Shown one piece after another: positions 52,490 to 61,410 of a stretch of DNA of 64,000 bases (within the stretch, counting starts at the first letter, position 1; the number at the start of each line of letters is the position of its first letter). The stretch lies in assembly GCA_014381825.1 (NCBI GenBank), contig JACNKX010000104.1:1-64000 (forward strand), given 5' to 3'. Both the position numbers and the translations under genes were made by a program. The notes under the pieces were generated by a model. The model made no database searches, was not told the DNA's origin, and worked only from the letters and a program-made list of their open reading frames with translations. Origin of the DNA: Planctomycetota bacterium. Its GTDB lineage: Bacteria > Planctomycetota > Planctomycetia > Pirellulales > Pirellulaceae.

Positions 52490-52936
52490 ATGCGATCTTT
52501 GATTCTAAGCCTCTCAGCGATCAGCCTACTGCTTCTCACAGCTTGCAATGTTCGCTCGACAACTTCTGAAGCGGAGACTGCTCCGGCGACTCCAACACCA
52601 ATTCCCGACTCGACACCTCCCGTGATAGAGCAAGAAGTAATCGGGAACCTCGAACCACAAATCGTCGAGTCACGACCGCAGCCCGAATTACCGCAAGATC
52701 CTGCGCCTGCGCCACCAGTAGAGTTCTCGTCTGAAGGACCGAGCGAACCTGTCGCGAACTCGAGCTCCGCCGAAGACACTTTAAGATCTGTCGCCCGAGT
52801 TTTGCGAGGCGCCGTCGAAGGTGAAACCGACGAAGCCGATGCGAATTCAGGCGGCTCGGTCTTTGGACCGATAGGCCGCGCGCTGAGCAAAGGCTTCCAA
52901 GAGGCGGCAACCGCCGAAAATGATACCGAAGAGTAA
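52490..52936 (+). CDS. Small lipoprotein
   Basis: The 148-residue protein has a lipoprotein signal with lipobox LLTAC (Cys19). The mature part is acidic and Pro/Glu/Ser-rich (about 25-95), likely unstructured, then an amphipathic stretch (TLRSVARVLRGAV). AGGA lies 8 bases before the ATG. It would be anchored in a membrane facing the periplasm. It ends 6 bp before the convergent HNH gene, with no terminator between them. Confidence 0.75.
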   Translation: MRSLILSLSAISLLLLTACNVRSTTSEAETAPATPTPIPDSTPPVIEQEVIGNLEPQIVESRPQPELPQDPAPAPPVEFSSEGPSEPVANSSSAEDTLRSVARVLRGAVEGETDEADANSGGSVFGPIGRALSKGFQEAATAENDTEE

Positions 52937-52942
52937 TCTCAA

Positions 52943-53578
52943 TTAACCGGAATCGTTCGCGCCCCGGCCTTTCGGCAAGAACGTTTTCCAGCTCTCGTAC
53001 TTTGGATTATCGAGCTTTACCGTGAGCATGGGATTTTGGCTCGGTCGACGCGGTTCCGTCCTCAAGTCCATTCGAGCCTCTTGCGGCGTGCGGCCACCCT
53101 TCTTCGTATTGCACTTTACACACGAAGCAACAACATTTTCCCACGTCGTTGGTCCACCTTTACTGCGCGGCACGACATGATCCAGACTCAGCTGGCTAGG
53201 TGGTAAGTTCTGGCCGCAATACTGACAGCAATGCCCGTCTCGAGCGAAGAGTGAACGTCGATTCAGGCGCACTGCGGTCGTGTATTGCTTATCGAAGCGA
53301 ACCAAACGAACAATTCGCGGTACTTGAATATCAAATTGAACAGCGCGCACCCAATCGTCATAATGCCGCTTATCCTCACCACGCAACTGACTTAACTCGC
53401 ACCACGAATCGAAGTCGTAATTGCAGAACTGCCCATCTTCGATATCGATCACTTCCGCCGCTTCACGATACAAGAGAACGAACGCCCGCCGCGCGGTGAT
53501 CACACGCAACGCCATGTAATGTCGGTTCAATACGAGGACACTTGAGTTTAGAACTCGCCCTCGTTCCTCTTGACTCAT
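52943..53578 (-). CDS. HNH endonuclease-family protein
   Basis: The 211-residue protein has an N-terminal domain common in planctomycetal and cyanobacterial HNH proteins (VLVLNRHYMALRVITARRAF) and a C-terminal HNH nuclease domain: CCQYCGQ zinc pair, SLDHVVPRSKGGPTTWENVV (His of the HNH motif) and CVKCNTKKGGRTP. The zinc cysteines and catalytic histidine are all present. Such stand-alone HNH proteins are usually chromosomal, not toxins; the function is unknown. The tail is basic. Confidence 0.92.
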   Translation of the reverse strand: MSQEERGRVLNSSVLVLNRHYMALRVITARRAFVLLYREAAEVIDIEDGQFCNYDFDSWCELSQLRGEDKRHYDDWVRAVQFDIQVPRIVRLVRFDKQYTTAVRLNRRSLFARDGHCCQYCGQNLPPSQLSLDHVVPRSKGGPTTWENVVASCVKCNTKKGGRTPQEARMDLRTEPRRPSQNPMLTVKLDNPKYESWKTFLPKGRGANDSG

Positions 53579-53912
53579 TGGGAGTCTCCGAGAAATTGCG
53601 CCGCGTCATTCGAACCAATGCGAGGTATCGAGTCATCGGCTTACCACGAATTTGCGTCGTTCTCCTCCAACGCGATCGTGTCGTCATACGAGCCTCGTCG
53701 CCGAAATCCATGCAACGAGCGTCGCTACCATTCTAGCCCGCACGATTTCAACAGGCCAGCCTGAAAGCATTGCTATAAAAGATACCAGAAAAAAATCGCG
53801 TACTCGACTTGCCGTCGCGAATGCGTTCGCATTAGGATGAACTTCGGAGGTGATCGTTGGAACGTTCACCGTAGATCACTTCTGATTCGTTTCCTTAATC
53901 AAGGGCCTCAGG
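53579..53912. other. Intergenic region between divergent genes
   Basis: This 334-bp spacer lies between the HNH gene (minus) and the zinc-ribbon gene (plus). A TATAAAAGATA stretch near 53773-53783 could be part of a promoter. Small open frames here lack ribosome-binding sites and family features. Confidence 0.35.
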
Positions 53913-54221
53913 ATGATTCATCACTCGTGTGACCGGTGTAAACGCGTCATCGATCCAATCGAAGACTTGCGTTATGTCGTCAAGCTGGAAGTGCAAGCAG
54001 CAATGGATCCGCTCGATGCGGACGAGCTTGAAGGTGATCGCGATCACTTGCTTGAACTCCAAGAGATCCTGGAGCGGATCGACGATTCAGACAGCGATCT
54101 CATCGGTGATGACGTTTATCAGAAACGTCGCTTTGATCTTTGCCCGGAATGCTACCGTCAATTCATTAAGAACCCGGTAGGTCGCGAGACTCCGGCACAT
54201 CTTGGCTTTAGCCAGAACTGA
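53913..54221 (+). CDS. Small zinc-ribbon-like protein
   Basis: The 102-residue acidic protein has a split zinc-ribbon-type pair of CxxC motifs: CDRC (6-9) near the start and CPEC at about 77-80. Between them is an acidic helical segment (DADELEGDRDHLLELQEILER in parts). It has no signal or membrane helix. It may be a binding adaptor, with no function known. Its last 14 bases overlap the convergent BtuF-like gene on the opposite strand. Confidence 0.75.
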   Translation: MIHHSCDRCKRVIDPIEDLRYVVKLEVQAAMDPLDADELEGDRDHLLELQEILERIDDSDSDLIGDDVYQKRRFDLCPECYRQFIKNPVGRETPAHLGFSQN

Positions 54222-55134
54222 GTGGTTGCCAGCCACCTCCTTGATGCAACGCTGTCGCGTCACTTTGATCGAGTATCTCGGCAATGATCTGTGCCGACTC
54301 GACAACGCGGGGCCCAGGACGATTGAAGTATTGGTTTCCGTCGGCGATGAATACTCGGCGATGGCGGACCGCCGATAGCTGATCCCAGTAGGGATTCGTT
54401 GTCAGGAGCGTAAGTTCCTGTTTGGTTCGTTCGATGCTGAAGCCACAGGGCATCACGATTATGTAATCGGCGTCGGCCTGTCGAAGATCCTGCCAAGAGA
54501 TCCAGGGCGAGTGTTTGCCGGACTCGCACAGAACAGGTTCACCTCCCGCGATCTTCACGAGTTCAGGTGTCCAGTTGCCGGCGGTCATCAGCGGATCAAT
54601 CCACTCGATGCAAGCGACAGTTGGTCTCGCCTTAGGCTTGTTGACTGTCGCACCCAGTTCGTCTAACTGCCTTTGCAGCCTCGCCACGAGATCCGTTCCA
54701 CGTTGCTCCTCACCGATAACTCGAGCAACTCGCAGTATGTCATCCCAAATGTCAACCAAAGCCATCGGTGCGAGCGCGAGAACTGTGGGTATCGACTCGA
54801 CCAATTCGCCAAGAGCGTTTTCAACGTCGTGCAGACTCACGGCGCAAACATCGCATTGCGTCTGCGTGATTAAGATTGTGGGTGCAAGGCGTCGTAGCGG
54901 TTCGCTGAGCACACGATAAATGGACAGCGCATCACGTAACGAACTACGAACATTTTTGTCGATCTCATGACTCGAACCACTGACATCAATTTGCGGCTCG
55001 CAACAAACCGGCAATTGCCCTACCGACTCCGGAAAGTCACATTCGTGCGATCGACCAACAAGCAGGTCTTCGCAACCGAGACTCGCTACGATTTCGGTAG
55101 CACTTGGAAGCAACGAGATGATGCGGTGTCGCAT
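54208..55134 (-). CDS. Cobalamin/iron-chelate binding protein (BtuF-like)
   Basis: The 308-residue protein has the periplasmic-binding-protein fold of BtuF/FepB: start IISLLPSATEIVASLGC and LLVGRSHECDFPESV, middle TILITQTQCDVCAVS, and end VFIADGNQYFNRPGPRVVESAQI. No signal peptide is visible, so it may be cytoplasmic or exported in another way, as in many stand-alone cobalamin-binding proteins. No transporter genes lie nearby. Ligand specificity is inferred from the family only. Confidence 0.85.
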   Translation of the reverse strand: MRHRIISLLPSATEIVASLGCEDLLVGRSHECDFPESVGQLPVCCEPQIDVSGSSHEIDKNVRSSLRDALSIYRVLSEPLRRLAPTILITQTQCDVCAVSLHDVENALGELVESIPTVLALAPMALVDIWDDILRVARVIGEEQRGTDLVARLQRQLDELGATVNKPKARPTVACIEWIDPLMTAGNWTPELVKIAGGEPVLCESGKHSPWISWQDLRQADADYIIVMPCGFSIERTKQELTLLTTNPYWDQLSAVRHRRVFIADGNQYFNRPGPRVVESAQIIAEILDQSDATALHQGGGWQPLSSG

Positions 55135-55307
55135 AATTGTCCGATCCTGAAACGCCCCCGCTCGTCACAGTTCTACACGCCTGCTGAACGCTGTCGAGCA
55201 ACTTGTAGCGACTCGCCGCGCCTGTTAGAATCACGCGTTTTGTCGGCATCCAACGGCCTTCAACAAACGATATCAACCTCCAAAACAGCATATAAGGGAC
55301 GATTCCA

Positions 55308-56390
55308 GTGAGCGCTTCCAACAAACTGAAGATTGCCGTGATCGGCGGCGATGGAACAGGCCCTGAAGTCACAGCCGAGGCCTTGAGAGTCTTCGACGCA
55401 GTAGCGAAACGCGACGGAATCGACTACGAGACGACTGACTTCGACTTTGGTGGCGAACGCTACTTGCGAAGCGGCGAGACGCTTCCTGAAGGTGCTGTCG
55501 ACGAGCTAAAGAAGTTTGATGCAATCTATTTGGGAGCTGTTGGGCACCCTGATGTTGCACCCGGCATCCTGGAAAAAGGCCTGCTCCTTGAGCTTCGCTT
55601 CCAGCTTGATCAATACATCAACTTGCGTCCTGTGAAGCTGTACCCCGGCGTTGACACCCCGCTGGCAGGCAAAGGCCCCGATGACATCGACTTTGTCGTC
55701 GTGCGTGAAAATACCGAGGACATGTACGCAGGCATCGGCGGCTTTCTGAAGAAGCACACCGCTGACGAAGTTGCGACACAAACCGCGATCTACACTCGCA
55801 AGGGTTGCGAACGGTGTATCCGCTGGGCATTCGAGTACACTCGAAAACGCAACAGCCCTAAGGGAAAACGGCTGACGCTCGTGGCCAAGACGAACGTGCT
55901 GACCTATGGACACGATCTGTGGTGGCGAACGTTCCAAGACGTTGCCAAAGAGTACTCAGATGTTGAAGCCGATTACAATCATGTCGATGCGTGTTGCATG
56001 TGGATGGTGAAGAACCCCGAGTACTACGACGTGATCGTAACGACGAACATGTTTGGAGACATCATCACCGACCTCGGAGCGATGATCCAAGGTGGGATGG
56101 GAGTTGCCGCGGGAGGCAACTTGAATCCCGATCAAGGCGGCACAAGCATGTTCGAGCCAATGGGCGGCAGTGCCCCGAAGTACACCGGCAAGAACGTCAT
56201 CAATCCAATCGCTGCCATCGGTGCCGCTGCGATGCTACTGGAACAAACCGGACACGAAGCATCCGGCCTGAGTATCCTGAAGGCGATCCAGATCGTCACT
56301 GGCACGAAGATGAAGAGCCAAGCCGCTGGCAAGATGGGATATAACACGACCGAAGTTGGCGACTTAGTGATCGAAGCCCTAGACGCGTAG
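55308..56390 (+). CDS. 3-isopropylmalate dehydrogenase-like beta-decarboxylating dehydrogenase
   Basis: The 360-residue enzyme belongs to the isocitrate/isopropylmalate dehydrogenase family: [14 protein letters not shown] start, [25 protein letters not shown], the Mg site [14 protein letters not shown] and the NAD site [19 protein letters not shown]. The substrate loop RENTED is closer to isocitrate, homoisocitrate or tartrate dehydrogenases than to LeuB (RELTGG), so the substrate is uncertain; many planctomycetal copies are called LeuB. It starts at a GTG. No leu or TCA genes flank it. A hairpin lies between it and the convergent gene. Confidence 0.85.
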   Translation: MSASNKLKIAVIGGDGTGPEVTAEALRVFDAVAKRDGIDYETTDFDFGGERYLRSGETLPEGAVDELKKFDAIYLGAVGHPDVAPGILEKGLLLELRFQLDQYINLRPVKLYPGVDTPLAGKGPDDIDFVVVRENTEDMYAGIGGFLKKHTADEVATQTAIYTRKGCERCIRWAFEYTRKRNSPKGKRLTLVAKTNVLTYGHDLWWRTFQDVAKEYSDVEADYNHVDACCMWMVKNPEYYDVIVTTNMFGDIITDLGAMIQGGMGVAAGGNLNPDQGGTSMFEPMGGSAPKYTGKNVINPIAAIGAAAMLLEQTGHEASGLSILKAIQIVTGTKMKSQAAGKMGYNTTEVGDLVIEALDA

Positions 56391-56412
56391 AACGCCTTTG
56401 CGGTTTTGGTAG

Positions 56413-56433
56413 GGTGTCGGCGACAGCCGCACC
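56413..56433. terminator. Hairpin between convergent genes
   Basis: GGTGTCGGC (56413-56421) and GCCGCACC (56426-56433) pair with one bulge and loop GACA. It lies between the dehydrogenase and the minus-strand hypothetical gene and could stop transcription from either side, though no long T-run follows. Confidence 0.4.
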
Positions 56434-56441
56434 AACTTCCT

Positions 56442-57446
56442 CTACTGCTTCAACTTTCGTAACGCGCGCTTCGCGACGAGATAGTCCGAAGCAGCTGATC
56501 TCACCTGCGCTGGCAACCGGTTCTCGAATCCATGCCCCGGTGCGTTATCACTCAGCAACTGTTGCAACCAACTCTTTGGAATCTTAGGTTCGGCGAGTTC
56601 AAGCAATCCGCCTAATTCGTGCAGCACCGTCGGATAGCTTCGACGCTTGATCTCGCGCCGACTATCGATCGCCGTCGTCCGCAGCTTGTGATTCGAGGCT
56701 GCAAATTGCTCGGCGATACGCTTTGCTTCTTCGTCTCCAGCCAAGTACAGAGCAATTGGAAACTGCCCGAACCCGAATGACGTCTCTTCGTCGAGTTGAT
56801 GAACAATGCCGCGTTTAACACCTCGTGCCTCGCAGTGAACGTGCAGGATGTCGCCGCGCCAATCTTGCGGCGACCGGAAGACTACTTGGTATTCCTTTGC
56901 GCCTTCCAACGTGCCCTGTCGTGAACGTCGAATCTTGAAATACACGCCATATCCGCTTTCAATGGTTCCGGCTGCTGTCACCGATTCCATTGGAGCGACG
57001 AGTTCGTATTTCGTCGTCAGCGTATTCTTCGTTCCCGCATCGCCGTGGCCAGTTAGCCTTGCAGACTCCCAACCACCGCTTGCCGTCAGCCCAATCCCTT
57101 TCGAATCCTCTGTCTTCTTCTCGATTGAAATGCCGCCGCTGTAGCCTGATGCCAACGTCGTTCGCGGCGAATAGTCAACGACATGAAAACTCTGTTGGGG
57201 GCTCGTCATACGAAAGAAGTATTCGGTCAGATCTGATTCGGTCCCGGAGTCCAAGATCGACGAAATCTCGAACTTTGCTTCGAGCAGTCGTTCATCAGGA
57301 TGCATCAGCGCAAACGCGTCGTCGGTTACATCTCGACAAGCCACCACAGGCATCATGTCGAATCGAACTCTTGGTGATTTGGCGCTAGCTACGGCTGTTA
57401 ACGAGACGACAGCAACACAGAGACAAGAGAACGTCTTGCGATCCAT
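56442..57446 (-). CDS. Secreted protein of unknown function
   Basis: This unrecognised 334-residue protein has a Sec signal peptide (CLCVAVVSLTAVASA, cleavage about residue 22). The mature part is mixed alpha/beta, with a beta-rich middle (YSPRTTLASGYSGGISIEK, VTAAGTIESGYGVYFKI) and a helical, basic C-terminus. The ATG at 57446 has GGAG upstream; a GTG directly before it is possible. The 260-bp gap upstream to mtnC holds only doubtful open frames. Confidence 0.7.
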   Translation of the reverse strand: MDRKTFSCLCVAVVSLTAVASAKSPRVRFDMMPVVACRDVTDDAFALMHPDERLLEAKFEISSILDSGTESDLTEYFFRMTSPQQSFHVVDYSPRTTLASGYSGGISIEKKTEDSKGIGLTASGGWESARLTGHGDAGTKNTLTTKYELVAPMESVTAAGTIESGYGVYFKIRRSRQGTLEGAKEYQVVFRSPQDWRGDILHVHCEARGVKRGIVHQLDEETSFGFGQFPIALYLAGDEEAKRIAEQFAASNHKLRTTAIDSRREIKRRSYPTVLHELGGLLELAEPKIPKSWLQQLLSDNAPGHGFENRLPAQVRSAASDYLVAKRALRKLKQ

Positions 57447-57708
57447 CACGAGAGACTCCTATGACTTGGAACCGTTCGAGTGACCGAAACGTCGGTCATT
57501 CCAACTTGCGACGAGCAATCCGGCTCGACGACTCATTCAGTTGCCCACGGCAACCGTTCCGTCATGGAATCAATTGGCAGCGGCCTCGGCACAGAAAGAA
57601 GTGCTAGCGTCTCACGCGCCCTCGGCCCTCAAATGAACATCGCTCCCAAAGCGCTGCTCGATGGGAATGTTAGCGCAAGCAAAGCGAGAGTCAAGCGATT
57701 CGCGCCAA

Positions 57709-58449
57709 TCACGATTTACAAATCTTCACATCTGCAAATGTCGAAATCTCAATATGTCCATGAGAGGGCTCAACGTCGGCGTTACCAGGGCGAAGAGCCA
57801 ACGCAGTCTGCAACCCCGCCGAACGCGCCGCGTCTAACTCCGCAACAACATCACTGATGAAGAGGAGTTCCGCTGCGTGCAGGCCAAATGCCGAGGCAAT
57901 CTGCTGATAACTTGCGACTTCTTTCTTTGGCCCCGTGGTCGTATCGTAATGTCCACGAAAGCAATGCAATAAGTCTCCGGCGATCGTGTGTTCGAAAAAC
58001 AACTTTTGCGTGGCAACGCTGCCAGATGAATAGATTCGAACGTCGACGCCTTCCTCGTTCCACTCTGTCAGCGCCGTCGGCACGTCATCATAGACATGTG
58101 CTTGCAACTCGCCGCTCTCAAATCCCGCCTTCCAGATCAGACCCTGAAGCTGCTTCAAGCCGGTGGCCTTCAGGTCACCATCCATCAAACGCGTGATCTC
58201 ATCGCAAATCAGACGTTGTCGCTGGTCATCTGATGTCATGTCCGCGCTCCACGCAGCAAACGAACCGTGGCCAGCGTCGACTGCGACAAGCTCACACGCC
58301 GTCGCAGTGTTCTCAGAATCCCAGTTATTCGAAAGATACTCGGCGAGTTCACGGCGTACGTACGGAAACATCTTGTCGTAGACAAAGCTCACTGACGACG
58401 TTGTACCTTCGATGTCGAGCAGTATTCCACGACCAGCGAACTCGAGCAT
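57709..58449 (-). CDS. mtnC: Acireductone synthase (enolase-phosphatase E1)
   Basis: MtnC is a HAD-superfamily enzyme that enolises and dephosphorylates diketo-methylthiopentyl-1-phosphate to acireductone in methionine salvage. The 246-residue protein has the HAD motifs: ILLDIEGTTSSVSFVYD (motif I with DxE), VRIYSSGSVATQKLFF (motif II Ser) and LFISDVVAELDAARSAGL (motif III/IV region). The ATG at 58449 has GGAG 8 bases upstream. The longer frame begins with a TTG inside a strong hairpin and is rejected. It is the third gene of mtnB-mtnD-mtnC. Confidence 0.94.
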   Translation of the reverse strand: MLEFAGRGILLDIEGTTSSVSFVYDKMFPYVRRELAEYLSNNWDSENTATACELVAVDAGHGSFAAWSADMTSDDQRQRLICDEITRLMDGDLKATGLKQLQGLIWKAGFESGELQAHVYDDVPTALTEWNEEGVDVRIYSSGSVATQKLFFEHTIAGDLLHCFRGHYDTTTGPKKEVASYQQIASAFGLHAAELLFISDVVAELDAARSAGLQTALALRPGNADVEPSHGHIEISTFADVKICKS

Positions 58450-58470
58450 TCCGACGACTCCGTAAACAAA

Positions 58471-58503
58471 GATTCCCGGTATCAACTCTCGATACCGGGA
58501 ATC
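58471..58503 (-). terminator. Hairpin between mtnD and mtnC
   Basis: GATTCCCGGTATC and GATACCGGGAATC form a perfect 13-bp stem around a 7-base loop, 39 bp past the mtnD stop. On the minus strand TTTGTTT follows, so it may be a terminator or attenuator lowering mtnC expression. Confidence 0.7.
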
Positions 58504-58541
58504 CGAAATGTTTCAACCGATTTGACTTTCCAGCGTCGACA

Positions 58542-59123
58542 TCAGACTTTAACTACTGGCTTCATGTCTTTTGCTGGCGGAAGGTAGTCGGGCCCCCAGC
58601 AAACAGCCTCATATTTCTGATGGATGGGATCATCAACATAGTGCGGAGCCCAGCCGGAAGCATCTTCGAACAGCCGGATACATCGAATCGTCTTATCGCT
58701 ACACAGATTGAACCAATGACGTGTTCCGTTGGGAACGTTGATCAAATCGCCGCTTTCGACCGTCACTCCAAACACGGGGCCATCGCCTGGATTGACATGA
58801 AAGACGCCGCGTCCCTTAACGGTGAAACGCACTTCGTCCTCGCTATGCGTATGCTCGTCTGCAAATTTGGCACACATCGCGTCCAAGCCAGGCGTTTCTG
58901 GGGTCACGTTGATCACGTCCGCTGTGACGAACCCGCCCTTCGCTTTGAGTCGCTCGATCTCGTCCGAGTAAGCTTCGAGGATCTCTTCGTTCGTAGCTTC
59001 TGGTCCGATGCGCCCTTCAACTTCCCACTTTTCGTACCAGATTCCAAACGGCGCGAGGAATTCGCGAATCTCGTCGACGTCAGTAATCTGTCGGTTCTCG
59101 TCTGGCACACTAATCTTGGCCAT
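58542..59123 (-). CDS. mtnD: Acireductone dioxygenase
   Basis: MtnD is a cupin metalloenzyme that splits acireductone with O2 to 2-keto-4-methylthiobutyrate and formate (Fe form) in methionine salvage. The 193-residue protein has the metal ligands in [11 protein letters not shown] and the final His in [22 protein letters not shown] is the cupin strand. GGAGA precedes the ATG. It lies between mtnB and mtnC on the same strand. Confidence 0.95.
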   Translation of the reverse strand: MAKISVPDENRQITDVDEIREFLAPFGIWYEKWEVEGRIGPEATNEEILEAYSDEIERLKAKGGFVTADVINVTPETPGLDAMCAKFADEHTHSEDEVRFTVKGRGVFHVNPGDGPVFGVTVESGDLINVPNGTRHWFNLCSDKTIRCIRLFEDASGWAPHYVDDPIHQKYEAVCWGPDYLPPAKDMKPVVKV

Positions 59124-59180
59124 GTGTCTTCTCCTAGGTTGATTACGATCAATCTCATCGATGAATCGAATTGCGTTCGT

Positions 59181-59888
59181 TCACTGACTTCGCGGAATGG
59201 CTCCTTCCAACATCAATCGCCGACCTTCGCATTCGAGCAAAAACTCAAGGACTTCGATGTGTCGCCGCGCCTCGTCCAAGTCGCGTCCCCACGTGTACAT
59301 CCCGTGACGCCGAATCAGATAGCCGTACGTCAGTGGATCCGTTGGGTCAATCAATCGCTGACGCACCTGAGCTGCGAGGATCGGGATGTCTTGCGTGTTC
59401 TCGAATATCTCCAAGCGGTATCGATGCTCGTGTGTATCGATCCCGGCCAGGCCCTTCAGCATCTCATAGCCTTCGAGCGTCACACCCCCTTCCTCAAAAT
59501 ACAAGTCGGACAATAGAGTCGCCCAAACCGAATGCGTGTGCAGGACCGCCCCAACTTCCAACTCCTGAGCAATGACGCAGTGGAGCAGCGTCTCGGCGGA
59601 CGACTTCGGCTGATTCGGCACTAGTGGTGTGCCGTCTCCACCGACACGAACAAAATCAAGCTCGCTCAACCGACCTTTGTCTTTCCCGCTAGCCGTGACG
59701 AGCAACTCGCAAGGATCGCGATCAAGGATCACACTGTAGTTACTGCTCGTTCCGACAGACCAACCACGCTGATGGAAATACGAACCCGTCTCTTGCAACT
59801 CGGAAATCTGCTCGTCGAGTCCAACCAGCGGATGATAATCCGCAAGCACGGTCTCTCGGTTGCCGCTGTCTGTTTCGGATGTAGACAC
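59181..59888 (-). CDS. mtnB: Methylthioribulose-1-phosphate dehydratase
   Basis: MtnB is a class II aldolase-type zinc enzyme that dehydrates methylthioribulose-1-phosphate. The 235-residue protein has zinc ligands in VLHTHSVWATLL and a later His in YLIRRHGMYTWG; the phosphate-binding YSVILDRDPCELLVTASGKDKG segment is also typical. It starts at a GTG (59888). It opens the mtnB-mtnD-mtnC group; mtnA and mtnE are not in the window. Confidence 0.94.
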   Translation of the reverse strand: MSTSETDSGNRETVLADYHPLVGLDEQISELQETGSYFHQRGWSVGTSSNYSVILDRDPCELLVTASGKDKGRLSELDFVRVGGDGTPLVPNQPKSSAETLLHCVIAQELEVGAVLHTHSVWATLLSDLYFEEGGVTLEGYEMLKGLAGIDTHEHRYRLEIFENTQDIPILAAQVRQRLIDPTDPLTYGYLIRRHGMYTWGRDLDEARRHIEVLEFLLECEGRRLMLEGAIPRSQ

Positions 59889-60033
59889 GTGTACCTATCA
59901 GATTCTCGAAGGGGGTCGCGAATCGCCGGAACACGACGACGGGTGAGTGTGGGCCTGGCGAGCCCTCAGTCTAGCAAATGATAGTCCGCGATCAATGAAG
60001 GCGGAACGTTGCTAATCAATGCGACACGACAAT

Positions 60034-60064
60034 ACCGCTCGCTTAACGACAATAAGCGAGCGGT
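60034..60064 (-). terminator. Hairpin just past the toxin gene
   Basis: ACCGCTCGCTTA and TAAGCGAGCGGT form a perfect 12-bp stem with a 7-base loop, 5 bp downstream of the toxin stop on the minus strand. No long T-run follows, but stem strength and position suggest termination or 3' protection. Confidence 0.6.
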
Positions 60065-60068
60065 GCGT

Positions 60069-60326
60069 TTATCCTCCGATGATGAGTTCATATTCGGAGT
60101 GGTTGCCGATCCAAAACCAAAGCAACCCATATTCCACTTCTACCGCCATTGCCCTGTATTGCAGGCCCACTCGTACGGAACGAAATCGCCCAACTTTCTT
60201 TAAGTGTAAAGATGGATGTGTCGGATCTCCTTTAAGCAGCTCGAAACTCTTATTCGCCAACTTTTGGACGTCATCTGCCAGCGAGTTGTAGCACTTCCAA
60301 AACTCGCGACTGGCGAGGTGATTCAT
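60069..60326 (-). CDS. ParE/RelE/HigB-like toxin
   Basis: The 85-residue protein has the RelE/ParE fold pattern: an N-terminal helix pair (FWKCYNSLADDVQKLANKSF), then strands VGRFRSVRVGLQYRAMAVEVE and LLWFWIGNHSEYELII. RelE-type members cut mRNA on the ribosome; others target gyrase, and the target here cannot be decided. It overlaps the antitoxin gene by 4 bases, so the two are co-translated. A hairpin follows the stop. Confidence 0.78.
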   Translation of the reverse strand: MNHLASREFWKCYNSLADDVQKLANKSFELLKGDPTHPSLHLKKVGRFRSVRVGLQYRAMAVEVEYGLLWFWIGNHSEYELIIGG

Positions 60327-60520
60327 AGTGGAGTTGAATCGCCCGACTGATGCTCACGGATCGCATCATCAGCTAATCCGTCGAGCCTACCGGCAGCAAC
60401 ATCAGTCTCAAACTGCTGGCCCCAATTCTTCGCGTCAAACGCAAGGAACCATTCACGGAAACTGGTTAGTTGATCAGGCGGTAGTTCCGAGATCGTTTTT
60501 TCAAGCTCTTGAAGTGTCAT
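60323..60520 (-). CDS. Antitoxin partner of the ParE/RelE-like toxin
   Basis: The 65-residue acidic protein is directly upstream of the toxin and overlaps it by 4 bases. It has the pattern LEKTISELPPDQLTSFREWF followed by FETDVAAGRLDGLADDAIREH, seen in a family of short antitoxins without an obvious DNA-binding domain. It should bind and neutralise the toxin. The order antitoxin-toxin is standard. Confidence 0.75.
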   Translation of the reverse strand: MTLQELEKTISELPPDQLTSFREWFLAFDAKNWGQQFETDVAAGRLDGLADDAIREHQSGDSTPL

Positions 60521-60679
60521 AGCGGAATTCTACCACCGACGTCTTCGATTGCGAAATCTGTCAGACATGCGATGCAGAGGGAGGCCGCTACTACTGGGCT
60601 ATCGCAATCCTGAAGTTTGCTCGCTAGCGTTCAACCTCTTCCGACTCGTGTGCGACATAGCGATCACCGTCAACGCCTA

Positions 60680-61267
60680 TCAACTATGAACACGCGCCAA
60701 TTCTTCGCCCTCCGCGATGATCTTTGCCTCTTCATCCGCTAATTCGGAAAGTCTTGCCCGAACTGCTTCGTCATCTCCGAACGTCTTGGCGAGGCGGATA
60801 TACGTTGTGTGGTGGCGGGCTTCCGACTCGAACAGACTGTCGTAAAACTCTGCGAGTTCTTTGTCTTCTAGATTCTCGCTCAACAACCCGAATCGTTCGC
60901 ACGACCTTGCCTCGATCAGTCCGGCAACAAGCAAACGATCGATCGCTCGTTCTGGTTCCTGCTTGCGGACTAAATCATTCAGCCGGCGCCCGTACTGGCT
61001 TGGCTTTAGTCGCGTAAACTCGATGCCTCGTTGTTTCAAGATATCGATCACTAGGTGAAAGTGTTCGAGTTCTTCGTTAACGATCATGGTCATCTCGCGA
61101 CATAGCTCTGAATTGTCGACGTAGGCAAATAGCAAGTTCATGGCCGTCCCGGCCGCCTTCTTCTCGCAATGGGCGTGATCAATGAGTACGTCGGCGAGGT
61201 TCTCGTCGACTTGTTTCAGCCAACGCCGCGATGACGTGGAATGCAAGTTAAGCATGGCCTGAATCAT
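60680..61267 (-). CDS. miaE: tRNA-(ms2io6A37)-hydroxylase (MiaE-like)
   Basis: MiaE is a ferritin-like di-iron monooxygenase that hydroxylates the isopentenyl group of ms2i6A37 in tRNA. The 195-residue protein has the di-iron ligands in the expected order: DHAHCEKKAAGTAM, NEELEHFHLVID, LIEARSCERFGLL and ESEARHHTTYIRLAK. It is slightly shorter than enterobacterial MiaE. The ATG at 61267 is used; an ATG four codons later follows CAGG. It is a single gene; miaA and miaB are not nearby. Confidence 0.92.
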   Translation of the reverse strand: MIQAMLNLHSTSSRRWLKQVDENLADVLIDHAHCEKKAAGTAMNLLFAYVDNSELCREMTMIVNEELEHFHLVIDILKQRGIEFTRLKPSQYGRRLNDLVRKQEPERAIDRLLVAGLIEARSCERFGLLSENLEDKELAEFYDSLFESEARHHTTYIRLAKTFGDDEAVRARLSELADEEAKIIAEGEELARVHS

Positions 61268-61410
61268 AAAATCGCGAGGTGAATGGCCGCAACGGGGGTG
61301 TGGCGAGCCACTTCACAGAGAGAGTTTCTGAATATTTTTGAAAAATTACCAGAATTCCGACCCGGTTTTGTCTCCGTTTTTCAATAGATACTTATGGAGG
61401 GACTATTGTC

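Noticed and set aside
57480-57857. 125-codon plus-strand frame upstream of and overlapping mtnC
   Set aside because: It overlaps the well-supported mtnC antisense, and its composition is low-complexity polar.
58233-59516. 427-codon open frame on the plus strand across the mtn genes
   Set aside because: It lies antisense to mtnC, mtnD and mtnB, all with intact family motifs, and its own sequence has no recognisable domain or ribosome-binding site.
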